NCBI GenBank assembly: GCA_030248215.1
Contig: JASANG010002823.1
Location: forward strand, 34,215 to 98,214
DNA from: Enoplolaimus lenunculus
Taxonomy: Eukaryota; Nematoda; Enoplea; Enoplida; Thoracostomopsidae
Length of the DNA: 64,000 nucleotides
Direction of reading: 5' to 3'
The notes below the pieces were generated by a model that ran no database searches, was not told the DNA's origin, and worked only from the letters and a program-made list of their open reading frames with translations. Shown here one piece after another: positions 60,601 through 64,000 of this stretch. The stretch's first letter is position 1, and the number at the start of each line of letters is the position of its first letter. The position numbers were made by a program, and so were the translations under genes.

Positions 60601-62742
60601 CTGACATTTACACATTGTTATTCATACAATCTTAACCAATGAGCAGTCGATATTCTACATACAATCAAGTTCACATTTTCACCGTTTTGTTGCAGGTTGA
60701 CTTCAAAGACGTTCGCTGGCGTGACGTGAACGTTGTTTCCAGTTTACTCAAAGCGTTCTTTCGTAAACTTCGTAATCCATTGCTCACAAATAAGCTTTAT
60801 TTCGATTTTATTGCCGCTAATCGTGTCAAAGATCATAGCAAGCGACTGAAGAAATTAAAACATTTGGTATAATTTCTGTAGAAATTTTTTTTATTTTGCC
60901 AGATTAAAGGAAGAAACTGTTTTAATGGCCTCATATCGTAAGAGTCATTATTTGACCTATTTTCGGATTTTCTTTAGATGAGCTCGCACGAATGGTCCTA
61001 ACCTATGAGGATATGATTAGCAATCCATCGTTTTGAACACCCGGTTCCGAAAGTTGCGTCAAATGGTATACAATTTGTCTAACTTTTTTAGCAATTAAAA
61101 AATCAAATTTTTCAAAAATTCAAATTTGGGCGTGGAATGATCAAAGGCGGTAATGAGAAAAGCATAAATATGTAAAAAAAACTTTTAAGTCAACCATTTT
61201 TGGGCAAACGCCAACTGGTGGTGGATACCGAAAAGGCCTCTAAGCAGCCACAAGTTGTGTTGCGCTATACTTGTGCGACGTCGAACATGGTAACAAGTGA
61301 AAAAGTTTTGTTTACAAATTGTCGTGCAATATGATACGGCAATCCATGTACATTGATGTAAGGCCCTGACCAATATTAAAATAATCATAATGCGTAGCGT
61401 TACCGTTACGGGAACAAGGATTGAGACAGTCCGGCTGAAGTTTCGTTCAATTTCAGATTCAACTGCTTCCACGAAGTTATTTCGAAACACTACGTTATCT
61501 GTTGATTCATTTATGCAAAGTTGTTCAACATTGCGCTATTAATAAGGTAAAGCTAGTGAAGTTGGTTGCAATATCTGCAACCAACAACAACAACATATTT
61601 TACTCAAAAAAATGTAACAGCGCAACTGAAATTTAACTGGACAATGTATAAACTAAATCTATACAATCTTCTATTTAAAGCTATAAACTTTTTATTACTA
61701 ATTTGCATATTTAAAACAAAACAGCTGAAACAGTGCCCAAAATACGTATGTGGGGCGTTCTACCTTTAATTATACAAAAATGCGAGAAAATTAAACGAAT
61801 TTTAACCTCTTCTCTTATAGATTATACTATACTATGAACAAATACATTGCCAATTGTGTATATGTCGTAAACCAATCTGCTATTTACACCAATTACTAAT
61901 CGGCCTAGGTCAATCTGCTATTCGAAGCAAATCGCAGTTTGACCTAGGCCAAATAGCAATTGTGATATATAGTAAAACAACAGTATTGCAGAACCAACGT
62001 TGATTGGATAACGATATGTTGTTTGTGCAAATAATAAAATTTGATACAAGTATGGTCTATAAGTTTAATAGCAGTTTTAATCTAGGCGAAACTGCTATTA
62101 CGCAAAATAGCTATAGACGGGCCTAGGCCAATTGGTAATTGTGTTTGAATAAGATTGGTCTACTACATATACGCAAAACAAAACGTCGTGTGCTACGTAT
62201 AATAATTACGCGTAATACAGTGTCATCACAAGACATGTATGGCCCCATCCGGGCTCAAGCTTTAAGCGACTCCTATAGCTGAGTGGAAATGGTGCGCATC
62301 TAAGTGACTATTGTTGTAATCTTGGTTTGAAAGAAAATAGATAACACAAGAAACAAAAAATGTCCGTGTGAGAAGAAGTTATGTCTCAAATTGAAAATGT
62401 TCCACAAACTGTATTTAGAAAAATAAACTGTCTCAGTGTATTTTACACGCATCTCTTGAGAACAGCTGTATATGACATTTGTTTTGGGTTTCTCTGTCGG
62501 CATCAAACTTTTCTTACCCGGTCAACTATTAACTCTGTATATGACAATACTGTATTAAACTAGAAATAATATTTTTCATATTAGAGACTATGGGTTATTT
62601 TCAGATGGAAGTTCGCAATTTAGCGTTAATATTCGGGCCATCGTTGGTTCGTCCAAGCGAAGAATGTTATGTGATTTTCGCGACAATGGTAACGCATATG
62701 CCAGATCAGTGTCAAATAGTTGGGGAAATCCTAATTGTTTCT
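33039..62742 (+). CDS. ARHGAP21/23: ARHGAP21/23-like RhoGAP, 12 coding exons, 3' end beyond window
   Basis: Seen: exons 33039-34161, 51142-51531, 54157-54283, 54820-54934, 55846-56184, 56547-56753, 57506-57851, 58361-58587, 58772-58909, 60696-60866, 61457-61546 and 62605-62742. They join through GT-AG junctions with matching phases into 1137 uninterrupted codons. Domains by residue: disordered Ser/Thr/Asn-rich 1-650, PH about 660-765, linker with poly-Asn about 770-955, RhoGAP about 956-1137. RhoGAP hallmarks are visible: GIYRIPG with arginine finger R983, K1023 and R1027 in LLKAFFRKL, and N1096 in RNLALIFGP. Known for the family: vertebrate ARHGAP21/23, fly RhoGAP19D and worm PAC-1 stimulate GTP hydrolysis by Cdc42/RhoA at Golgi and junctions, and the ARHGAP21 PH region binds ARF1-GTP. 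Odd: vertebrate homologues have an N-terminal PDZ domain, and none is seen here. It could be lost, carried by another promoter's transcript, or missed. The C-terminal tail is outside the window. Confidence 0.9.
34317..34624 (+). mobile_element. Family C MITE
   Basis: CAAGAGTGGATAGTCGC to TTATCCACTCTTGA, with GCACGCGTTGCGTTTTTGCC and AAGGGGGTACGTGCGAACC inside. It is the first repeat in intron 1, 156 bases after the exon 1 donor. Confidence 0.82.
34763..34948 (+). mobile_element. Family A MITE
   Basis: CCATGTACAGATCAGGGGCG, AATAGAGCAACGCGTAAAGC, TTAGGC hexamers and a CAGCACTGTTGTATACATTG end. Confidence 0.78.
35395..35560 (+). mobile_element. Family G MITE
   Basis: The inverted ends are ACCCGTAGCCAGCTCA and GGCTACGGGCCCGC. 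Inside is GACTTGCAAGCAAGGTTCAA, a phrase shared in variant form with the copies at 42410, 43390, 50724, 51570 and 52140. Confidence 0.7.
35916..36112 (-). mobile_element. Family A MITE, reverse
   Basis: The left end GGCCAATGTATATAACAGTG is degraded. The right end CCCTGTTCTATACATGGGCC is intact, with an AAGCCTAAGCCTAAGCC core. Confidence 0.85.
36257..36398 (-). mobile_element. Family A MITE, shortest intact copy
   Basis: 142 bp with near-perfect inverted ends: GCCCATGTATAGAACAGGGC and its complement CCCTGTTCTATACATGGGCC. Only two full CCTAAG hexamers lie inside, so the hexamer array expands and contracts between copies. Confidence 0.92.
36735..36963 (+). mobile_element. Family E MITE
   Basis: GGGCCCATATACTCAAATGC, TTAGCGATAGGTTTTCAAAC and a right arm ATCACCAACTGATGATAGGT. 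Confidence 0.78.
37057..37266. mobile_element. Family D foldback MITE
   Basis: 210 bp, almost entirely inverted repeat: CACTGCAAAAAATGGTGAGT against ACTCACCATTTTTTGCAGTG. Arms continue through AATAGGCTCTACGGGACTAT and its counterpart. Many GAGTCAAA half-sites lie in the arms. A second copy is at 54978. Confidence 0.93.
37673..37862 (+). mobile_element. Family A MITE
   Basis: GGCCCAGGTAAGGATCAGGG, AAGCTTTAGACTAATTTTTT, four TTAGGC hexamers in a row and a CCGCTGTTCTTTACATTGGC end. Confidence 0.85.
38498..38722 (+). mobile_element. Family J MITE
   Basis: Ends ACACGTGCAAGTTTTGTCC and AACCATGCACGTGTGAATTA, with GCAAATAATTCATTAAAAAT inside. It is related to the copy at 47912. Confidence 0.72.
38774..38936 (+). 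mobile_element. Family A MITE, diverged
   Basis: AACGCGTAGGCTTAGATTCC, TTACGCTTAGGATTAGCC and a GTAACATTGGCC end. Confidence 0.65.
39174..39597 (+). mobile_element. Family F TIR element
   Basis: CTGTAGTGACCTGAATATTA to TTCTTATTCGGGTCACTACAG's last bases, with TA on both outer sides. Internal text matches the copy at 30432 (GATAATGCAAGGTTATAACT, TATGGACTCTAATCAGGG). Confidence 0.88.
39980..40662. mobile_element. 683-bp TIR element with six palindromes
   Basis: The ends TAATGCGGGGTTCGCGTTAT and ATAACGTGAACCGCATAA are inverted complements. They continue through CCGGGGCAG and GGGACA. Between them are palindromes around ATATCATATGATAT at 40134, 40166, 40231, 40411 and 40441, and AATGTCATATGACATT at 40537. 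No transposase is present. Confidence 0.85.
40674..40760 (-). mobile_element. Family A remnant
   Basis: TTATGCCTAAGTCTAAGCCT next to the preceding element. The ends are gone. Confidence 0.5.
41075..41424. repeat. Simple repeats
   Basis: ATATAGATATAGATATAG near 41075, TTTATCTTTATTCATATTTA repeated near 41275-41325, and an (AAT)n run at 41385-41424. Confidence 0.9.
42410..42590 (+). mobile_element. Family G MITE
   Basis: GCGGGCCCGTAGCCAAATGG to GAGCTGGGTACAGGCC, with AACCTTGCTTGTAATTCAAC inside. Confidence 0.68.
42755..42975 (+). mobile_element. Family E MITE
   Basis: CAATCTGACAACCTCCTGCA, ATCAAATGCAAAAAATGTGC and GTTACAAGACCTATCGCTAA follow the E layout. Confidence 0.68.
43390..43625 (+). 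mobile_element. Family G MITE, long form
   Basis: GGCCCGTAGCCAGCCAACTT to GCAAGGCGAGCTGGCTACAG, with G-run and GGACCTTGCATGTACCTCAT marks. Confidence 0.72.
44030..44135 (+). mobile_element. Family I/H repeat
   Basis: TAAAATTGCGTTTGGCTTCT and CACTCGCTTCG followed by a CATCCGCCACTGCA end. This links the I core to the H-type GGATCCGCCACTG terminus. Confidence 0.55.
45435..45656 (+). mobile_element. Family E MITE, well preserved
   Basis: GGGCCCATATTCTCAAATGC to CATTTGAGAATACGGGCT, an inverted-end pair. Subterminal arms are CACCTATCACCAGTTCGTAA and ACCAACTGGTAATAGGTGC. Confidence 0.85.
45904..47155. repeat. 65-bp minisatellite, about 19 copies
   Basis: Units begin CCAATCACTATCCCACAAAT and end CTTGTGACCCCCATATTTGT. 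Spacing is 65-68 bp, varying mainly with the length of a C run (5-9). A CCGGTTCC/CCGTTTCC/CCGCTTCC/CCGCCTCC variant site and the last three degenerate copies show ordered divergence at the right edge. Several frames stay open on both strands because the unit lacks stops; I do not treat them as genes. Confidence 0.96.
47363..47545 (+). mobile_element. Family H/I-like repeat
   Basis: GGCGCCACTGCTGTTTGCG to GGATGCGCCAGTTT, with AAAATTGTGTTTGGCATTTT as a diverged I core. Confidence 0.45.
47912..48206 (+). mobile_element. Family J MITE
   Basis: TATTCACACGTGCAAGTTTT on the left and AAAACTTGCACGTGTGAATG on the right are inverted ends. Further GTGCAAGT units and GCAGCAGCAAATTATTCATT lie inside. Confidence 0.85.
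48646..48785. repeat. (TTA)n/TTG microsatellite with 15-bp period
   Basis: TTATTATTATTATTG recurs as a higher-order unit over about 140 bp. Confidence 0.92.
48802..48845. repeat. Family L palindromic repeat
   Basis: AAAGCTGGAACATCCGACAT and CGTATTTTGGTCAGTGTTTC. The right arm is degraded. Confidence 0.6.
49350..49645. mobile_element. Family H-like repeat region
   Basis: GGTGGATCCAGAAACTTTTT on the left resembles H ends. Minus-strand open frames here are unrecognised. Assignment is tentative. Confidence 0.35.
50724..50862 (+). mobile_element. Family G MITE
   Basis: TGCCCGTAGCCAGGCC to GGTGGCTACGGGCCTG, inverted ends, with AACTAGCTTGAAAGTCATTA inside. It lies 280 bp before exon 2. Confidence 0.75.
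51142..51531 (+). CDS. ARHGAP21/23: Exon 2: His/Ser/Asn-rich low-complexity segment
   Basis: It encodes residues 375-504. The acceptor TTTTTTAG ends at 51141 and the donor GTAAGT starts at 51532, phase 1 on both sides. The middle repeats a Ser-His-Asn/Gly theme (SHASNSHAITSHGTNSHDGN), probably from an expanding 12-18 nt DNA repeat with TCTCACG cores. The rest is Ser/Thr/Pro-rich and probably disordered. No domain is recognised. Confidence 0.85.
52624..52849 (+). mobile_element. Family E MITE
   Basis: GGTCCATATTGTCAAATGCA to ACACATTCGAAAATATGGGC. The interior matches the 45435 copy closely, and both are followed by TGAGAT. Confidence 0.82.
53182..53559 (+). mobile_element. Family H element interrupted by family F
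   Basis: H ends are AATGGCGGATCCACGGGG and CCTGGATCCGCCACTG. From about 53307 to 53484 the sequence switches to the right part of family F (GAGTCATTTATGCGCTACAA through GGGTCACTACAG) and then resumes H text (TATGGGTCAAAAATAAGTTT). Confidence 0.78.
53790..54144 (-). mobile_element. Family C MITE abutting exon 3
   Basis: TGTGCAACTAGTGAAATTTG, ACCTGGCGTTGCGTTTTTGT, CATACACGCAACGTGCGCTT and a right end CATCCACTCTTGATT. The left end is diverged. It ends 12 bases before the exon 3 acceptor AG. Confidence 0.75.
54157..54283 (+). CDS. ARHGAP21/23: Exon 3: short Ser/Thr/Ala-rich segment
   Basis: It is entered in phase 1 and left in phase 2 (donor GTACGT at 54284). It is needed in this form to connect exon 2 to exon 4. 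The peptide is low complexity (SARRTSYILATASNATPLNV and onward). The acceptor AG (54155-54156) lies only 12 bases beyond the end of a family C element, whose terminal sequence forms much of the pyrimidine tract. Confidence 0.75.
54284..54819 (+). other. Intron 3
   Basis: It contains a foldback around 54595-54750: GTGAAAGAAAGTGTACGA against TCGTACACTTTCCTTCACG, with AAGCCAAAGCCTAAG and GTTTAGGCTTGG. It is probably a diverged family A-type foldback. Confidence 0.6.
54820..54934 (+). CDS. ARHGAP21/23: Exon 4: Ser-rich segment before the PH domain
   Basis: The acceptor TTATTTAG ends at 54819 and the donor GTTAGT starts at 54935. It enters in phase 2 and leaves in phase 0. It encodes about 38 residues (MLHENLRRSPRPESFAGLSN and onward) with an RRSPRPES motif that could be a basophilic kinase or 14-3-3 type site; that role is a guess. 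Any other frame hits a stop early. Confidence 0.8.
54945..55345 (+). mobile_element. Family C MITE carrying a nested family D
   Basis: CAAGAGTGGATGATCACTCT starts it. The text breaks at AAGAGTA, resumes after the D insertion with TATGCAACTGGC, and continues into a diverged C interior. The right end was not identified. Confidence 0.65.
54978..55168. mobile_element. Family D foldback MITE, nested
   Basis: CACTGCAAAAAAATGGTGAG to CCCTTTTTGCAGTG, 191 bp, mostly inverted repeat, flanked by TA on both sides. An uninterrupted family C copy (5875-5900) reads AAGAGTATGCAACTGG at this point, so TA was duplicated. Confidence 0.92.
55598..55772 (-). mobile_element. Family A MITE, reverse
   Basis: GGCCACTGTAGAACACGACC, CCTAAGCCTAAACATAAG, TTGCAGTTGCGCAGATACAC and an ATTACATGGCCG end. 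In intron 4. Confidence 0.78.
55846..56184 (+). CDS. ARHGAP21/23: Exon 5: start of the PH domain
   Basis: 113 codons, phase 0 on both sides, acceptor CAATTTTAG, donor GTAAGT. The last 27 residues (GDWTQVWALLEKQTLYLSHE and onward) correspond to PH strands with the W-x-x-x-W/V-x-L-x-x-x-x-L-Y-L pattern, like the WKQMYVVLRGHSLYLYKD region of human ARHGAP21. The Gly/Asn/Lys-rich stretch before it replaces the loop seen in vertebrate proteins. Confidence 0.9.
56362..56408. repeat. Family L palindromic repeat
   Basis: TTAAAGCTGGAATGCCCGAC and GGGCACCGTTCCAGCT, the best-preserved arm pair. In intron 5. Confidence 0.72.
56547..56753 (+). CDS. ARHGAP21/23: Exon 6: C-terminal half of the PH domain
   Basis: 69 codons, phase 0 to 0, acceptor TTATTTTTAG, donor GTAAGG. 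It carries ISDIAYDCTKRKNVLRLITG followed by a LFQAPDANAMLSWLEAF helix, matching the DISYSETKRKNVFRL and ECLFQAEDRDDMLAWI segments recalled for ARHGAP21. The invariant C-terminal PH tryptophan (LSW) is present. The TKRKNVxRL match points to this family among the PH-RhoGAPs. Confidence 0.93.
56774..56992 (+). mobile_element. Family E MITE
   Basis: ATATTCTTAAATGCGTATAG, CACCTGTCGCCAGTTAGATG and ACAAGACCTATCACCAACTG. The outermost GGGCCC is lost on the left. Starts 21 bases after the exon 6 donor. Confidence 0.75.
56993..57505 (+). other. Rest of intron 6
   Basis: No repeat was assigned. A C-run followed by GTCGACCGGGTGCTGAGG near 57150 and its echo CACGGTACTGGGGTTAAGG near 57240 may be part of an unclassified MITE. 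Confidence 0.4.
57506..57851 (+). CDS. ARHGAP21/23: Exon 7: linker with 13-Asn tract and tandem donors
   Basis: The acceptor TTTTCAG ends at 57505, phase 0. The segment ALIVKRYEAMQRA resembles the helix that follows the PH domain in ARHGAP21. Next come 13 AAC codons (57575-57613) and a Ser-rich stretch, then LKHRRLPMFLRRGD. Two donors lie six bases apart, GTAAAG at 57852 and GTGAGC at 57858. Both leave phase 1, so the products differ by Gly-Lys. Confidence 0.87.
57575..57613 (+). repeat. (AAC)13 coding microsatellite
   Basis: Thirteen uninterrupted AAC codons give poly-Asn inside exon 7, between the PH and RhoGAP domains. The lack of AAT codons implies recent slippage and likely length polymorphism. 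Confidence 0.95.
58361..58587 (+). CDS. ARHGAP21/23: Exon 8: linker leading into the RhoGAP domain
   Basis: The acceptor CTTGTTTCAG is followed by phase 1 entry, and the donor GTAAGC leaves phase 0. It encodes about 75 residues. A basic patch (RLRKLRKVAGK) precedes an acidic Ser/Asn/Thr stretch and the LTFGGFLENIP motif, which aligns with the TFGVRLDDCPP segment just before the human RhoGAP domain. Confidence 0.88.
58772..58909 (+). CDS. ARHGAP21/23: Exon 9: RhoGAP domain start with arginine finger
   Basis: 46 codons, phase 0 to 0. FVPLVVQICVKVLEACGLDA is followed by VGIYRIPGNSAAV. The Arg in GIYR is the catalytic finger that stabilises GTP hydrolysis in the bound GTPase. The corresponding human text is [20 protein letters not shown] then TGIYRVPGNNAAI. 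Confidence 0.95.
59282..59499 (+). mobile_element. TIR-bounded tRNA-like element, copy 3 (internal deletion)
   Basis: Ends TAACCCCTTCTCACAT and ATGTGAGAAAGGGTTA. It lacks about 50 bp between the left hairpin and the tRNA-like part relative to copies 1, 2 and 4. A box CTATAGCTGAGTGGAAATGG and B box CGAGTTCGAATCCTAG are kept. Confidence 0.85.
59527..59794 (+). mobile_element. TIR-bounded tRNA-like element, copy 4
   Basis: 268 bp, same order and orientation as copy 3, separated by 27 bp of AAATTTTTCAATTTACTAT text that matches the copy 1-2 spacer. The right flank AATAT equals that of copy 2. Confidence 0.86.
60229..60603. mobile_element. hAT-like MITE
   Basis: CAGGGTGTAAACGGATA and TATCCGGTTACACCCTG are inverted ends of the type common in hAT elements. 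Flanking octamers TTATATAC and ACATTTAC agree at five of eight bases, a possible old 8-bp target duplication. ACGGAAA motifs repeat inside. Confidence 0.75.
60696..60866 (+). CDS. ARHGAP21/23: Exon 10: RhoGAP core, Lys/Arg motif
   Basis: 57 codons, phase 0 to 0, acceptor TTGTTGCAG, donor GTATAA (weak at +4 to +6). It contains RWRDVNVVSSLLKAFFRKLR with the conserved Lys and Arg of the GTPase-contact helix, then NPLLTNKLYFDFIAANR. It matches the [20 protein letters not shown] motif of ARHGAP21. Confidence 0.95.
60867..61456 (+). other. Intron 10
   Basis: AT-rich, no assigned repeat. A minus-strand open frame over 61185-61490 overlaps exon 11 and has no recognised product. Confidence 0.5.
61457..61546 (+). 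CDS. ARHGAP21/23: Exon 11: RhoGAP helix
   Basis: 30 codons, phase 0 to 0, acceptor CAATTTCAG, donor GTAAAG. The peptide IQLLPRSYFETLRYLLIHLC plus ten residues aligns with [20 protein letters not shown] of ARHGAP21. It was found by looking for the expected segment between exons 10 and 12, so it is well supported despite its size. Confidence 0.92.
61855..62175. mobile_element. Family N MITE with internal hairpin
   Basis: The left end TGTGTATATGTCGTAAACCA and right end GGTCTACTACATATACGCA are inverted complements. Inside, GGCCTAGGTCAA (61902) and TTGACCTAGGCC (61939) form a perfect 12-bp stem, and a further GGGCCTAGGCC site lies at 62119. In intron 11. Confidence 0.75.
62215..62380 (+). mobile_element. 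tRNA-like element, diverged single copy
   Basis: TCATCACAAGACATGTATGG, GGCCCCATCCGGGCTCAAGC and TCCTATAGCTGAGTGGAAAT correspond to the tRNA-like half of the paired elements. The B box is degraded (CTTGGTTTGAAA) and the right end is GTGTGAGAAGAAGTTA. Confidence 0.7.
62605..62742 (+). CDS. ARHGAP21/23: Exon 12: RhoGAP C-terminal part with conserved Asn
   Basis: 46 codons, phase 0, acceptor TTATTTTCAG, donor GTAAGT. MEVRNLALIFGPSLVRPSEE is the N-L-A-x-x-F-G-P box, whose Asn contacts the GTPase switch region. MVTHMPDQCQIVGEIL follows, as in MVTHMPDQYKIVETLI of ARHGAP21. The next exon (usually starting HHDWFF) was not found before 64000. Confidence 0.95.
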
Positions 62743-64000
62743 GTAAGTTTCAGTCTCATAAGACATTGAATTGAGGCGCAGCTAAAGACGAACAGACACC
62801 CCTCAGAATTTCATTACTCTTTTTAAAGGTAACATACAGACTAGCCAAATCACCTTGCTCAGGGGGTGGGAATAAAAATTTTCAGGAGGGGTATCCAAGG
62901 GTTTTCAATGACTTACAAGCCGCGGAGAGAAAATCGTGTTGAGTGGCCAAAATTTTTCCCAGGGGGGCTGGATCCTTTCTGCCAACCCCCTTGGGTGTAA
63001 CATATCGCGCACCCGTATCGGTGGATGACCTCCTTCGTTTTGTATCGGCTACTACGCCATTAGATTCATTAATGTGTTTAGGACGAGCACCCAATATCGC
63101 TGGTTGTGGTTCCTGATTTGGTACTTTAGATGTAAAGTTAAAAATTGAAAACTTCCTATTTTATATCGCAGTCTTTCGCAGCAGTTGTCTTTTTCGTCTT
63201 GGGAATTTGTTAATTCATCGCCTTTACAGTAATCCGGATTGAAAAAGGATTTATATTAACTATAGAGGCCTGCCTACTAAAGTCTACACCTAAACCTAAA
63301 CGAAAGCCTAAACATAAGCCTAGTTCTAACCTTAGCCCAAAACCTATGATTAACCTTCTTAATCTCTAAGGTTAGAACGCTAAGTGCTCCATCCTTCGGT
63401 CTCTCAGTGGCTTGGCCTCTATGATTATAACATGGACCGAAACAGTGCTTAATAACTACTTTAGCCTAAGACTTATACATGTCTATACTGACTCTTTGGA
63501 AGTTGATTATCGTATGTTAAGATTCGACATTAACTGCAATATGACTAAAACATAATTTAAAGGCTGTTAGTTTTGATATGTAAAAATTTTTAGTGTAAAA
63601 TAATTTGTCACCCGAATTTAGAATCTGGCCAATGTTACGTATGAAGACAGTGCAAGTAGCATATGCCTAAGTGTAAGCCTCGTTAGCATATATATGCCAT
63701 CTTATTTTAACTCTTGGCCTAAGGAAACCTGTCCAGTGTGACTTTAAGGAGCGTACAGTAGTATAAGCGTATACCTAAGCCAAAGTCTCATTGTAGACAT
63801 AATTCTATAACTAAGCCTAGGTCTACGCCTAAGCTAAAGTAAAAAATTAGTCTAAAGCTTAAACTTACTCGAATTCCGGCGAAAAACGCTATGCCCATCA
63901 AAGTAACATGGGCCCGTAACAGAAATCGAGATCAAGCGCAGCTGTTATTGATTTCAGCAGGACTGGTTATTTTTACCGTTATCCGACAAATCGTTACCCC
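62743..64000 (+). other. Start of intron 12, no further exon seen
   Basis: A family G-like piece at about 62830-62970, A-type hexamers at about 63280-63370 and 63430-63500, and a better A copy at 63728-63916. The expected next RhoGAP exon was not found. Confidence 0.6.
63728..63916 (-). mobile_element. Family A MITE, reverse
   Basis: GTACAGTAGTATAAGCGTAT, CCTAAGCC-type hexamers, AAATTAGTCTAAAGCTTAAA and an AAAGTAACATGGGCCCG end. Confidence 0.75.

Larger units (their letters stand above)
58910..60695 (+). other. Intron 9 with H-like, tRNA-like and hAT-like repeats
   Basis: An H-like element at about 58930-59180 (CGGCGGATCCAGAAATTTTC to GGCCGTCTGGATCC), the tRNA-like pair at 59282-59794, a 375-bp CAGGGTGTAA element at 60229-60603, and no recognised content at 59800-60225. 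Confidence 0.7.

Noticed and set aside
1-64000. CRISPR array
   Set aside because: Regular repeats are present, but units are adjacent without unique spacers and the DNA is eukaryotic.
1-64000. Retroviral, LTR or Polinton-like remains
   Set aside because: No reverse transcriptase, integrase, capsid or long terminal direct repeats were recognised in any frame. All elements named here are short DNA-type or tRNA-like repeats.

Overview
The window is nuclear DNA of an AT-rich animal genome. It has spliced genes with GT-AG introns, a very high density of short non-autonomous transposons (MITEs), a tRNA-like repeat and several satellites. No operon, bacterial, organellar or viral gene is visible. 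The coding exons resemble the bilaterian ARHGAP21/ARHGAP23 family. An invertebrate, perhaps an ascidian tunicate, fits the low GC, the small-repeat load and the CGA/CGT-rich arginine codons, but the species assignment is a guess.

Layout. Positions 1-32950 hold no gene I can support. They are a mosaic of MITEs (called families A-N here), tandem arrays (83-bp x3 at 399, 16-bp at 10646, 128-bp x3 at 27949), a GC-richer block of short perfect hairpins at 15034-15633, and a pair of tRNA-like elements at 29156-29752. One weak exon candidate lies at 22852-22935. Positions 33039-62742 hold one plus-strand gene of twelve coding exons. Joined, they give 3411 nt (1137 codons), open throughout with all splice phases agreeing. 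The protein is a long Ser/Thr-rich disordered N-terminus, then a PH domain, a linker with 13 asparagines, and a RhoGAP domain that carries the arginine finger. The gene runs off the right edge: the last exon seen ends just before the C-terminal tail. Intron 1 is about 17 kb and is packed with repeats, including a 65-bp minisatellite (45904-47155) and a 683-bp TIR element with six near-identical palindromes (39980-40662).

How it works together. There is one functional gene product, a Rho-family GTPase-activating protein whose relatives act on Cdc42/RhoA at Golgi and cell junctions. The rest is repeat. Points of contact between repeats and gene are the most informative: a family C terminus supplies the pyrimidine tract of the exon 3 acceptor, a family D hairpin is nested in another C copy in intron 4 with a TA target duplication, and three TIR or tRNA-like elements sit between RhoGAP exons. 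Repeat family names A-N are local labels, not database names. All repeat boundaries were read by eye and may be off by several bases.
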